Source: a virus. From it: 41,289 bases of DNA. Positions 13,932 to 22,259 of the stretch are shown piece by piece. The stretch is taken from positions 1 through 41,289 of IMG/VR virus record IMGVR_UViG_3300046385_000071. One strand, written 5' to 3'. A program made the position numbers and the translations under genes. Each line of letters starts with the position of its first letter. Positions within the stretch are counted from its first letter, which is position 1. The notes beneath the pieces were generated by a model that saw nothing but the letters and a program-made list of their open reading frames with translations, ran no database searches and had not been told where the DNA came from.

Positions 13932-14746
13932 TGTTTTTAAACGATATCACTCCACGAGTAACTGTATATGAATCCCTGCGTCAAGTAAACGGACGTTGGG
14001 CCCGTGTAAACACGGAAACCAATACAGTTGTGGAGTTTTATCACGGCACCAAAGCAGTTATTGCAGAAGGTGGTAATGTTTTTAAAGACGCAAAAGGCCA
14101 GGAACTAACACAGCGTATCAATCAAGCCGATGTAGAACCAACTGTTCGATTTCTTGAAAAGATTACTGGTATCCCGCATTTTGAACATGCGTTAGGTACA
14201 ACTGGCAAAACGCCTACAAGCGGCGACTTGGACATTGGTATTCCACCTGGCGTTACCAAAGAAGAATTAGTTGCTAAACTAAGCGCATGGTGCAGCCAGC
14301 ATGGTGAGGATTCGACTGCTTTTATTAGAAAGTCTGGTATCAGCGTACACTTTAAAACGCCAATCGGCGGCAGTCCTGAGCGTGGTTATGTTCAAACAGA
14401 CTTTATGTTTGTTCCTAATTTGGAGTTTGCAAAGTTTGCAATGGCTTCGGATCCACATAGTAAGTATCGCGGCGCTCATAAACAAATTCTACTAAGTAGC
14501 ATTGCTAAAGTAAAAGGCTATACGTGGAACCCAACAACTGGTCTTATTGACCGTGCTACTAAGAAGTTAGTAGACAACGGTGATAATCCAGATCATATTG
14601 CCGAGCTATTGTTTGGATCAGGTTTTGATCGCACCAGCTTAACCAGCGTTGAAGCTGTACTTAGAGCACTGGAAAATAATCCCCAGCGCGAAGCGTTGAT
14701 AGCTGATGCTAGAGAAACACTAGGTCGCGATGGAGTTGAAATTTAA
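13931..14746 (+). CDS. nucleotidyltransferase-like protein
   Basis: 271 aa. LGTTGKTPTSGDLDIGIPPG (about residues 95-114) matches the GS-x-D-x-D core of the nucleotidyltransferase superfamily, with further acidic residues at YVQTDFMFVP as the third carboxylate. A C-terminal helical part follows (FDRTSLTSVEAVLRAL). The start MFLNDITPRVTVYESLRQ could be a leader cut after YE. It likely transfers an NMP to an unknown acceptor. Family-level assignment only. It sits between the basic protein and the 500-aa protein with tight junctions. Confidence 0.7.
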   Translation: MFLNDITPRVTVYESLRQVNGRWARVNTETNTVVEFYHGTKAVIAEGGNVFKDAKGQELTQRINQADVEPTVRFLEKITGIPHFEHALGTTGKTPTSGDLDIGIPPGVTKEELVAKLSAWCSQHGEDSTAFIRKSGISVHFKTPIGGSPERGYVQTDFMFVPNLEFAKFAMASDPHSKYRGAHKQILLSSIAKVKGYTWNPTTGLIDRATKKLVDNGDNPDHIAELLFGSGFDRTSLTSVEAVLRALENNPQREALIADARETLGRDGVEI

Positions 14747-16249
14747 ATGTTATTACGTCACATATTTGAAACTAGAATTGAAGTACTAATCGAGGGTCGT
14801 GGATTAGCTGCTCGTGTTCCTGGTGAGCAATTTAAAAACCCACAAGGCGATATCATTACGTTTCAAAGCCTAGACTTCTTTCCCGAGCGTGGTCAATTTG
14901 CTTCTGCTGAAGAAATGCAATTGGCAATTGATGCCGAAGCTAAGGGTAAAAACATTCATTGGACTAACAAGTCAAACTCGGGCACATTGGCATTTGCCAT
15001 TGCTACATTTACAGATGCTGATAAGAAGGCTTATTACTTAGGTCGTTATTACAAAACTATCTCTGCTAACCGTATTCAAAACGATTGGCAACACAATGAC
15101 ATTCCTGGCGGTTTTAAGTATCAAAGCAAAGCAGGACAAAAAGAAAACACTGGTTATAAACCAAGTGAAGTACTAACACAGTTCCAAAACAATGATGTTG
15201 ATTCTATCTCAAGACAAATCATTGCTAAATTTGGCCAAGGCAGCGACGAAGTTGTTGCACTAAATGCTTTCTTAACTGCCAACCAGTTTCCTATTACATT
15301 TCCCAAAGGCAACATGAACATGACAGCATTTCGCGATTACTTCTGTGAAATGTTACAACCACTGGCCTTGTTAATGGACAAGCCGATTAAAGGCAATGCA
15401 GGTGAAGCTGCTGACATTTTCTTTGGCAAAGGCGGCTATAAAGACTGTACTATCAGCTTTAACAACAGCGTCACTGGTGGCTTGTATGACAGCCTGATTG
15501 TCAACAACCAAGGCAAGCAAATTAAATTATCAAGCAAAGGTGCTTCTGGCGCCAGTGCTTCCGTTGTTAACTTACTAAAAAGTATTAACGAATTAAAAGT
15601 TGCTCCTAAGGGTGCTGCACTACTTGAAAAGCACAAAGTAGTTGTTGAAATTTTAAAAGACATTGATGCCAAGGGTCACTTTGGCGCTCCGTTAAAGTTA
15701 GCAGTAGACTACAAAATGATCAGCTCCGAAGATGCTACATTTGCAATGACTCTAAAGAAATACGGTCCCGACGATCAAATTGATTGGCAAGGCCATACCA
15801 AACTAGAAGCACTGTACAACGGACGCAAAGCACGCGACATGCGTGCTATTATTCCAATGGAACACATGATCAGTGCTATTGCTTATAAAATTGCCGACTA
15901 CGTGAATGAAAATACCAACTTTGGCAAGGCAGCTTCTGACATTCTAAACCACTCTGCATTGGTACAGATGTACACCAACTGTTCCGAAACCAAAGACACA
16001 ATCAGCATTGACAGTTTTAATGCAGTTTACCCAAGTGAAACTGTTACTGGTGTACTACTTGACGCTAGTAAAGCATACATGAGTACACAAGGCAAAGGCA
16101 ACTTCACGTTCAAAATTCTCAAGAATGGTGCCAAAGATGTTGCGGTTGCCGGTGATGTTGCTGCACCTGCTACACCAAAGCCTAAGAAGATTGCACCTAA
16201 AGACAAGCCTGCAATGACAACTACTTCCACAACCCGCGAACTAAAGTAA
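14747..16249 (+). CDS. large putative packaged protein, family not recognised
   Basis: 500 aa. The leader MLLRHIFETRIEVLIEGRGL contains two possible prohead-protease sites, after FE and, better, LIE before Gly. The body is a mixed alpha/beta protein with MNMTAFRDYFCEMLQPLALL and ISFNNSVTGGLYDSLIVNNQ, then a Pro/Lys-rich C-terminal tail (ATPKPKKIAPKDKP). It follows the nucleotidyltransferase-like gene without a gap. Function unknown; context suggests a capsid-internal protein. Confidence 0.7.
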   Translation: MLLRHIFETRIEVLIEGRGLAARVPGEQFKNPQGDIITFQSLDFFPERGQFASAEEMQLAIDAEAKGKNIHWTNKSNSGTLAFAIATFTDADKKAYYLGRYYKTISANRIQNDWQHNDIPGGFKYQSKAGQKENTGYKPSEVLTQFQNNDVDSISRQIIAKFGQGSDEVVALNAFLTANQFPITFPKGNMNMTAFRDYFCEMLQPLALLMDKPIKGNAGEAADIFFGKGGYKDCTISFNNSVTGGLYDSLIVNNQGKQIKLSSKGASGASASVVNLLKSINELKVAPKGAALLEKHKVVVEILKDIDAKGHFGAPLKLAVDYKMISSEDATFAMTLKKYGPDDQIDWQGHTKLEALYNGRKARDMRAIIPMEHMISAIAYKIADYVNENTNFGKAASDILNHSALVQMYTNCSETKDTISIDSFNAVYPSETVTGVLLDASKAYMSTQGKGNFTFKILKNGAKDVAVAGDVAAPATPKPKKIAPKDKPAMTTTSTTRELK

Positions 16250-16273
16250 CTGCCCTGTACAAACAGGGTAGTT
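16248..16273 (+). terminator. strong hairpin after the 500-aa gene
   Basis: AACT-g-CCCTGT, loop acaa, ACAGGG-t-AGTT. A near-perfect 10-bp stem starts at the stop codon. There is no T-run, so it may be a transcript 3-prime end structure rather than a full terminator. Confidence 0.5.
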
Positions 16274-16293
16274 AATTATCAACTGATCCAAAT

Positions 16294-16333
16294 TTAAATA
16301 GTAATGCAGTACTACTCTGTACTAACGCATTAC
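16294..16333 (+). promoter_or_regulatory. late promoter candidate and hairpin abutting the start codon
   Basis: TTAAATA at 16294-16300 is followed at once by GTAATGC-AGTAC, a 6-base loop, and GTACT-aac-GCATTAC (16301-16333). The 12-bp interrupted stem ends one base before the ATG at 16335 and no ribosome site is seen. The structure probably controls translation of this gene. Confidence 0.5.
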
Positions 16334-16334
16334 A

Positions 16335-17111
16335 ATGGATCCACTAACACTTTTTGCACTTGCTAACGGAGCCGTCTCCGCAGTCAAGGCTGGGTGTAAG
16401 TTATACAAAGATATCAAAGGTGCTGCTGGTGAAGTCAAGGATGTACTTAAAGATCTTGACGATCAATTCCATAAGATCTACACACCTGATCGTCCCGCGC
16501 CTCCAGAAGCTAAAAAGCAACTAGTTGAAGAAAAAGCTCGCATTGTCGAGTTAAACAAACGATCCCACGAAACTACGGGCATCTACCAAGAAATTGGCGA
16601 ACACCTTGGCACGTACTATGACAACTTTTATAAGTGCATTGCAGTGTTTGAAGAAGAAGAACGCCGTGCTCAATTTGAAGTATACACTGGTACCGAAAGT
16701 TTAAGTAAACGTGCGCTACAGCGTGTGTTAATGCGCAAGCAGCTAGAGCAAATGAGTGTAGAACTTCGTGAACTAATGATTTACCAATGTCCTCCAGAGT
16801 TAGGTGCATTACACACAGAAGTTGAAGACATGATGAAAGTAATGGGCAAAGAACAACAAGTTCTAGTTGCAAAGCAAATGCAATATGCAGCGGCCCAAGA
16901 ACGTAGACGCCAAGCTAAAATTAAACAACTACAAGAACATATCGTGCTGGGCATTGTTGGTATTGCTGCTGCATGTGTTATTGGGTTTTCAATGGTATTA
17001 GTTGCACAAAGCAGGATAGAAATGTATCCGCATTTGGGCACAGACTTGATTCCCAAGAATGAACAACAACGTCAAGCAGAATCAGTTCCGAAGAGGTACA
17101 CTGGTAGATAA
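16335..17111 (+). CDS. coiled-coil membrane protein
   Basis: 258 aa. It begins MDPLTLFALANGAVSAVKAG, has long charged helices (AGEVKDVLKDLDDQFHKIY; LSKRALQRVLMRKQLEQMSV), and one membrane segment near the C-terminus (IVLGIVGIAAACVIGFSMVL) with a short tail. It could span the envelope during infection or be a virion protein. The start has no Shine-Dalgarno but follows a structured leader. No family recognised. Confidence 0.75.
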   Translation: MDPLTLFALANGAVSAVKAGCKLYKDIKGAAGEVKDVLKDLDDQFHKIYTPDRPAPPEAKKQLVEEKARIVELNKRSHETTGIYQEIGEHLGTYYDNFYKCIAVFEEEERRAQFEVYTGTESLSKRALQRVLMRKQLEQMSVELRELMIYQCPPELGALHTEVEDMMKVMGKEQQVLVAKQMQYAAAQERRRQAKIKQLQEHIVLGIVGIAAACVIGFSMVLVAQSRIEMYPHLGTDLIPKNEQQRQAESVPKRYTGR

Positions 17112-17113
17112 CA

Positions 17114-17120
17114 CTAAATA
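17114..17120 (+). promoter_or_regulatory. late promoter candidate, 5 bases before the ATG
   Basis: CTAAATA ends 5 bases before the amidoligase ATG at 17126 (acact in between). Predicted transcript starts at or one base from the AUG; there is no ribosome binding site. Confidence 0.55.
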
Positions 17121-17125
17121 ACACT

Positions 17126-19189
17126 ATGAAATTACGTGACGTTAACCCCCAACCTGTTGTGCTAGATGAACAAGTACTAGCTGAAATCAACATGAGTCCT
17201 TCTAGCTTAAAGCAGTTGGCCAGCCAAATCAATGCCAAAGCTGGCATGGAATTTGAAATGATTGTGCCCGGAGCTGATAACGAAGGCGGAGAACAAGAAC
17301 CAGATTATGATAGCGATCAACGTACTCGTAGCTTTTCTGACATTGAAGACTTCTTTCTTGACAACGACTACAACGGCCGTCGTGAAGTACGAGAATTAAT
17401 CGAAAAGCTACAGGAACGATTTTACGAGTGGGAAGCCGAAAAGGTTGACAATGATTGGGCGTCCGACGGGGAAGACTACTTGCGTGATTGGATCAATAAC
17501 AATGAATGGAACGAAGAAGATAAAATTCGCGAACATTTAGAGTCGCAAGGCTTAGATGAAGAAGCTGTTGATGCTGCTATGTCAGCCGGCAACGGTGCTC
17601 CGCGCTATTCTAAACTAAGCGATCAACAAGCTGCTCGTGAAGCAGATGAAGCATATGATCATTACATGGAAGCAAAAGCTGCTGCCGAGGAAGAGTTTGA
17701 CGAACTAGTTACTAGTGAGTGGGAAGATCGTGGCAGCATGTATGATTCGGCTTTTGATGAATACAGCGATGAAAATCGTGGCACAGGAGATGAGGCCGAC
17801 TTCTTAGAAGATTCTGGCTTGACTTACATGACTGACATTGCCAACGAATTTAGCATTACTTGGCCGTATTGGACTAGCACAGGTGGCGATCGTAGCACTG
17901 AAGAAATTGCAAGCGACTTTGCTGATGCAGTAAATCGTTCTGTTAAGGCCAGTGGTGCTTATCATTCAGGTGGCGTAGAGCGTCCAGGTGCTAATAACTC
18001 GCACTACATTGTAGAACCTGATGCTAGTTTAGATCCAGATGACAGCAACGATGGTGGCTTAGAATTTGTAAGCCCTGCATTGCCAATTAATGAACTGCTA
18101 AGTGACTTAGACAAAGTTGCCAAGTGGGCTAGCATGTATGGTTGCTATACTAACGACTCAACTGGCTTGCACATCAACGTAAGCGTTGAAGGTTGGTCAG
18201 GCGATATGGGTAAGTTAGATTATGTTAAGTTGGCATTATTAATGGGCGACAACTATATCTTAGATAAGTTTGGTCGTGCTGGTAATACATATTGCAAAAG
18301 TGCAATGAACGAAATTAAAACCCGCGTTGGTCAACGTCCCGAAGATGCAGGTGCGTTATTACAAAAGATGAAGACTGGTTTAGATAGTTTGGCTAGTAAA
18401 GCTATTCACTCTGGCGTTACCAGCAAGTATACAAGTATCAATACCAAAGATGGCTACATTGAGTTTCGTAGTCCCGGCGGCGATTGGTTAGGCGAGTATG
18501 CAGCAGATCCGGGCAAGATTACCAACACATTACTTCGTTTCGTTGTAGCATTAGATGCCGCAGTAGATCCAGAAAAGTACAAACAAGAGTACTTGAAAAA
18601 GTTGTATGCTATTTTACAACCAAAAACTCACAACGACACGCTGGCTTACTTTGCACAATATGCCGCTGGTGCAATGCCTAAGGCAGCACTAAAGAGCTTT
18701 GTTCGCCAAGCACAATTAGAACGCAAGTCTGGCAAAGAAAAGCTGTCAGGTACAAAAACTGCAACATCATTTGACAAAGGTAACTGGGGTATTTGGATTG
18801 GGGCCAGCGAACGTTTTGCACGTTTGCCAGGTGAGTATCCAGCAGGTCAAGGCGTACCGCTACGCAGATTCCCAAGTGAAGATGCAGTTAATGCATACTT
18901 GGCTCAGACACGCGAAGAAAATCCACGTATGCGTTCAGACGTTGAAGCTCGTGAAATTCCAGCAGATTATGAAGCACCTGCTACTCCTGTAGGGCGTCCA
19001 GTAGCACCAGCAGGTGGTGGCGAATTTACTGGACAATGGATCATTCGTGACGGTAGTGGTCGCGAGCTATATAGATTTGGTGGCATTGGCAATAGCCAAA
19101 GCGATGCGAACCGTCGTGCTATACAATGGTTGACACAAAACGGATACGGACACGGAACCGAAGTTGAAGTTGTTCCGGAAATGAGATAA
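17126..19189 (+). CDS. putative amidoligase (amidoligase_2 type), packaged
   Basis: 687 aa. The family signature is recognisable: GMEFEMIVPG (residues 40-49, the G-x-E-x-E strand), a long acidic insertion (50-260), VEPDASLDPDDSNDGGLEFV with the substrate-binding D-x-S-L and E-F-V-S-P, TGLHINVS near 346, and YIEFRSPGGDW near 444. These enzymes are predicted to ligate amines to carboxylates using ATP, in peptide tagging or gamma-glutamyl metabolism. The C-terminal 90 residues form a separate small domain (QWIIRDGSGRELYRFGGIGN). The start MKLRD plus a possible cut after VLAE places it in the capsid-targeted group. A gamma-glutamylcyclotransferase-like gene lies 4 kb downstream. Confidence 0.8.
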   Translation: MKLRDVNPQPVVLDEQVLAEINMSPSSLKQLASQINAKAGMEFEMIVPGADNEGGEQEPDYDSDQRTRSFSDIEDFFLDNDYNGRREVRELIEKLQERFYEWEAEKVDNDWASDGEDYLRDWINNNEWNEEDKIREHLESQGLDEEAVDAAMSAGNGAPRYSKLSDQQAAREADEAYDHYMEAKAAAEEEFDELVTSEWEDRGSMYDSAFDEYSDENRGTGDEADFLEDSGLTYMTDIANEFSITWPYWTSTGGDRSTEEIASDFADAVNRSVKASGAYHSGGVERPGANNSHYIVEPDASLDPDDSNDGGLEFVSPALPINELLSDLDKVAKWASMYGCYTNDSTGLHINVSVEGWSGDMGKLDYVKLALLMGDNYILDKFGRAGNTYCKSAMNEIKTRVGQRPEDAGALLQKMKTGLDSLASKAIHSGVTSKYTSINTKDGYIEFRSPGGDWLGEYAADPGKITNTLLRFVVALDAAVDPEKYKQEYLKKLYAILQPKTHNDTLAYFAQYAAGAMPKAALKSFVRQAQLERKSGKEKLSGTKTATSFDKGNWGIWIGASERFARLPGEYPAGQGVPLRRFPSEDAVNAYLAQTREENPRMRSDVEAREIPADYEAPATPVGRPVAPAGGGEFTGQWIIRDGSGRELYRFGGIGNSQSDANRRAIQWLTQNGYGHGTEVEVVPEMR

Positions 19190-19193
19190 TACT

Positions 19194-20543
19194 ATGAAAA
19201 TACAAGACTTAATCGAAGGTTGCGCTCACGGAGAGTACTACTGCTCCACAGACAAAAAGTGGAAGTGCCGTCAAGGCCCCAAGCAAAGTAGAAAGGTGGC
19301 AGAAGGCTTACCACAGACTCTACGCAAGGTTGTTCCTGGACACGCCAAGCGTGAGATTGATAAGAAGATGGATGCCGGAAAGTTTGGCAAAACTGATGCG
19401 GATAAAGATGCCAACTTTCAACGCTATAAAAAGATTCAAGACAAGTTAGACGAGTTTGCACCAGATGGGTTTAACGGCGGCGATGACGGAGAAGAGTTTA
19501 ATCCAAGATTAGCCAAAATGGCGTATGATGAAGGTGTTGTTAAAGGTGTGAGCCTTGCTGACGGTGCTACATTAGAACGAGCAATGGTAATAAATGATTG
19601 GGACAAACACGACGGTGGTATCTATAAACAACACTTTGCTAAAGGCTTCAAAGCAGGTCGTATGAATAAAATCCGTCACGGTAATAAACAATACAATCTT
19701 AACTTAAAGTTGATGAAAGACGGAAGTATTCGTCACGGTGAGCAAGGTGTGGCGGAAGGCGGATATCCTGAAGTAGACCACATGCCGGGACCTGTTACAA
19801 AAAGAACACAGACTGGTTGCAAGAGATGTCACGGCAAAGGGTATGTTTATAAAACACCCGACGGTGAAACTCATCCAATGAATCGTCCAGATGCCAAGAA
19901 ATACAAATGTGGTAAGTGTGATGGTATTGGGTTCGTTAAAGTAGCAGAGCAAGGTGTGGCGGAAGGCTCAACAGATTTGGTTCAGATTGAATACTGGCAA
20001 CAAGAGACAATGGAGTCAGGTAGATGGGTCAAAACAAAACTCATTCCTCGTGCCACAGCAGAAAAAATAGTAAATTCTTTTGAGCGTGGTGAAATTGTTG
20101 ATGTAGAGCAAGGTGTGGCGGAAGAAAAGCAACGCCTAGATCCCAAGTGCTGGGACGGTTATAAAAAAGACGGCACTAAGATGAAGGGTGGCGTTAGAGT
20201 CAATAACTGCGTCAAAGAAGAATTAGAAGAAACTTATGACGGTGACGAGTTCTTTGAAGCATACGGTGAGTTATGGTTTAATGAAGACGAGCAGTTAGAC
20301 GAAGCCGAATACCAAGGACGTTCAGTTCCGCTTGGAAAGCCTATGCAAGGCGATGTTAAAAAGTTCAAAGTGTACGTAAAAGATCCTTCAACTGGCAACG
20401 TTAAAAAAGTAAACTTTGGCGATCCAGACATGAAGATTCGTAAGAGTAATCCAGCGGCTCGTCGTAGCTTCCGTGCTAGACACAACTGCGATAATCCGGG
20501 ACCTCGCACAAAGGCCCGTTATTGGTCATGTAGGGCCTGGTAA
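19194..20543 (+). CDS. polyprotein with GVAEG linkers, polyprotein A
   Basis: 449 aa. Leader MKIQDLIE then Gly9 matches a prohead-protease site. Further sites: VAE37-G, then EQGVAE-G ending at 188 and 257, and EQGVAE-E at 310. The pieces between look like separate domains: 38-188 helical; 189-257 with two C-x2-C-x-G-x-G motifs (CKRCHGKG, CGKCDGIG) like half a DnaJ zinc finger; 258-310 a small alpha/beta unit; and 311-449 starting with LDPKCWDGYKKDGTKMKGG and ending in an Arg/Cys-rich segment RHNCDNPGPRTKARYWSC. The linker DNA is nearly identical at each site. Products of cleavage would be injected effectors if packaged (inference). Confidence 0.75.
   Translation: MKIQDLIEGCAHGEYYCSTDKKWKCRQGPKQSRKVAEGLPQTLRKVVPGHAKREIDKKMDAGKFGKTDADKDANFQRYKKIQDKLDEFAPDGFNGGDDGEEFNPRLAKMAYDEGVVKGVSLADGATLERAMVINDWDKHDGGIYKQHFAKGFKAGRMNKIRHGNKQYNLNLKLMKDGSIRHGEQGVAEGGYPEVDHMPGPVTKRTQTGCKRCHGKGYVYKTPDGETHPMNRPDAKKYKCGKCDGIGFVKVAEQGVAEGSTDLVQIEYWQQETMESGRWVKTKLIPRATAEKIVNSFERGEIVDVEQGVAEEKQRLDPKCWDGYKKDGTKMKGGVRVNNCVKEELEETYDGDEFFEAYGELWFNEDEQLDEAEYQGRSVPLGKPMQGDVKKFKVYVKDPSTGNVKKVNFGDPDMKIRKSNPAARRSFRARHNCDNPGPRTKARYWSCRAW
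19740..19760 (+). repeat. GVAEG linker repeat, polyprotein A, copy 1
   Basis: Consensus gagcaaggtgtggcggaagg plus c, coding EQGVAEG. Predicted cut after Glu188. Identical in all 21 bases to the copy at 19947. Confidence 0.8.
19947..19967 (+). repeat. GVAEG linker repeat, polyprotein A, copy 2
   Basis: Same 21 bases as the copy at 19740, coding EQGVAEG; predicted cut after Glu257. Confidence 0.8.
20106..20126 (+). repeat. GVAEG linker repeat, polyprotein A, copy 3
   Basis: Identical through the first 19 bases (gagcaaggtgtggcggaag), then codes Glu instead of Gly: EQGVAEE. The cut may be weaker here. Confidence 0.75.
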
Positions 20544-20544
20544 C

Positions 20545-21171
20545 ATGTTTTATATTGTATATAAGATAACCAATTTACTAAACAATAGATACTATATTGG
20601 ACGTCATGCTACTAAAAATATCATTGACTCCTATATGGGTAGCGGTATCGGTATAATAAATGCAATCAAAAAGTATGGCAAAGAAAACTTCAAAAAAGAA
20701 ATAATTGCAATGGCATTTGATCGTAGCTCGTTATGGGATCTTGAAAAACTTATTGTAAACGAAGATGTTGTCAAGGATCCGTTATCTTATAACATGGCAT
20801 ATGGTGGTAAGCACTATCTTCATGGTTTAAAAACATACAACTACGATGCTTTCATTGCACATCAGTCTATGGCAGGTAAAAAGTATGCGGAAAATTATAA
20901 ACCCAAAGAAAAATCTTGGCATCAAAAAGGCGGAAGCGCAAGCTCTACAAAAAGAAGCCAACAATATGTTTATAAGATTACTACTAATGCCGGAGAAGAA
21001 TTTACTGTTAATGGGATTGAATTTAAAGCACTTTGCCTAGAGAAAGGCTGGAACTATAATACCTTACATTGGAAGCAAAGCATAGGCAAAACTATTAGCA
21101 AAGGTCAACACACAGGGTTTCTAGTAGAGCAGTTGAGCACATACAAAGAAAAGGTGTTAACCATATGCTAA
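20545..21171 (+). CDS. GIY-YIG homing endonuclease
   Basis: 208 aa. The N-terminal domain has FYIVYKITNLLNNRYYIGRH (the GIY and YIG strands), then DSYMGSGIGIINAIKKYGKE and WDLEKLIVNEDVV with the conserved Glu, and SYNMAYGG. The C-terminal half is basic with a DNA-binding module (VYKITTNAGEEFTVNGIEFK). It is a free-standing mobile endonuclease placed one base after polyprotein A and overlapping the next cargo gene, without disturbing either reading frame. Confidence 0.92.
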   Translation: MFYIVYKITNLLNNRYYIGRHATKNIIDSYMGSGIGIINAIKKYGKENFKKEIIAMAFDRSSLWDLEKLIVNEDVVKDPLSYNMAYGGKHYLHGLKTYNYDAFIAHQSMAGKKYAENYKPKEKSWHQKGGSASSTKRSQQYVYKITTNAGEEFTVNGIEFKALCLEKGWNYNTLHWKQSIGKTISKGQHTGFLVEQLSTYKEKVLTIC

Positions 21172-21581
21172 TACGAGAACTATTTGAACCTGGTAAAAGC
21201 TGGCAGTGGGAGTTCACTGGCAGCGAAGAAGCCATTGCTACTTTTCATGTAGGTGAAGTGCCTTACATGTTTCATGCTTATGGGGCTGATGGTGAATGGG
21301 AAGCTGAATTCAAACAGCATGGTTCCAAATTGAGTCGAACGCAAAAGTTTGGCTTAACTGGCACAGGCAACTCGGCTGAAGTCATGGGCACTGTAGTCGA
21401 CATCATGCGAGCGTTTTTAAGCAAATATAAGAATCAAATCCAAGTACTGACATTCTCTGCTAAAGAAGATTCACGCCAGGGTCTATATGCTCGTATGGTC
21501 AAACGACTGTTACCGTCCTGGACGATGAAGCAGTCTGGTGAGCACTTTGTATTAGTTGCTCCAAAAGATCCTTCCCAATAA
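21165..21581 (+). CDS. small capsid-targeted-type protein, acetyltransferase-like end
   Basis: 138 aa. The leader MLIRELFE-P resembles the other cargo leaders, although Pro after Glu would hinder cleavage. The body is an alpha/beta unit whose end reads VLTFSAKEDSRQGLYARMVK then RLLPSWTM. The pattern F-x-A-x-x-x-S-R-x-x-LY-x-R-x-x is frequent in small phage proteins with a GNAT-like fold, though no acetyl-CoA loop is evident. Last coding region before the structured non-coding segment. Confidence 0.75.
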   Translation: MLIRELFEPGKSWQWEFTGSEEAIATFHVGEVPYMFHAYGADGEWEAEFKQHGSKLSRTQKFGLTGTGNSAEVMGTVVDIMRAFLSKYKNQIQVLTFSAKEDSRQGLYARMVKRLLPSWTMKQSGEHFVLVAPKDPSQ

Positions 21582-22200
21582 CGCTATCTCTGGCGATTGG
21601 GCCTGATCTTGCAGTCGTAAATACTGCACAATAATCAAGTGTAACGCAAGGTTAGCAGGCCAGACGATATTCTGCCGGGTAAGCATCTAAGTGTGTGCCG
21701 ATGCCCAATTCTGTGAGTACACCACGGACTAGTATTCACTACCCGTCTCAGTACGGATGCCTTAAAACGATGCCCCTCAGGGTTTTACGTTTGAATACCA
21801 GTATACAGGTTGAGTGCAGCGCAAGCTGACTTAGTTCCAATGCGTCCATAACAACACATGACACCGAAGTTGTTTTAAAAATCGTAATAGGTAGGGTAAG
21901 GTACAGAGCCCAGAGACGCGGAAACCCAAACACCTATTGTCCAGTGTGGCTGATCGTCTAAGCAAACATCTCATCCGGCATCCTTAACAGGGTGTCGTAT
22001 GGCCTCCCAATCTAGCAAAACTATTCATCTTAGATCAAATTTTTCGTGTTAACCAAAACTACAATAGTCACAAAAGTTAATCCGCAAAAAATTGGATCTA
22101 CTTTACCTGTACCGTAAAATTTTATAGTGCCGCAAAAATATGGACAACAGAATTGGTGTACTGTATATGGCTTTTAATGAGTTAATACGAGCTGATGTGA
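21582..22200 (+). ncRNA. candidate large structured RNA
   Basis: About 620 bases with no plausible gene on either strand. Several local hairpins can be drawn: TGCAGT/ACTGCA (21610/21622); GCATC/GATGC near 21685; AGT-g-CAGC with a GNRA loop GCAA and GCTG-ACT (21813-21831); TAAAAC/GTTTTA near 21762; and CATCC/GGGTG near 21978. GTGTG near 21692 can pair with a TACAC downstream, a possible pseudoknot. CGTAAATA at 21616 could be its late promoter. Size and phage context recall large RNAs such as GOLLD, but this identity is untested. The last 120 bases are A/T-rich and unstructured. Confidence 0.5.
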
Positions 22201-22212
22201 TTCATTCAACAG

Positions 22213-22241
22213 TTGACATTGGCCAAAGACTGTGTTATATT
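22213..22241 (+). promoter_or_regulatory. sigma70-like promoter with extended -10
   Basis: TTGACA at 22213 and TATATT at 22236 with a 17-base spacer; TG lies one base upstream of the -10. It overlaps the control region of the 22260 gene. Confidence 0.65.
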
Positions 22242-22248
22242 AAAACAA

Positions 22249-22255
22249 GTAAATA
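22249..22255 (+). promoter_or_regulatory. late promoter candidate, 4 bases before the ATG
   Basis: GTAAATA ends 4 bases before the ATG at 22260. Together with the host-type promoter just upstream, this gene may be expressed both early and late. Confidence 0.45.
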
Positions 22256-22259
22256 ACTG

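Noticed and set aside
21605-21632. tRNA-like anticodon arm (TGCAGT, 7-base loop, ACTGCA)
   Set aside because: The loop CGTAAAT lacks the T before the anticodon position, and no T-arm or acceptor stem is found nearby. No tRNA gene was seen anywhere in the window.
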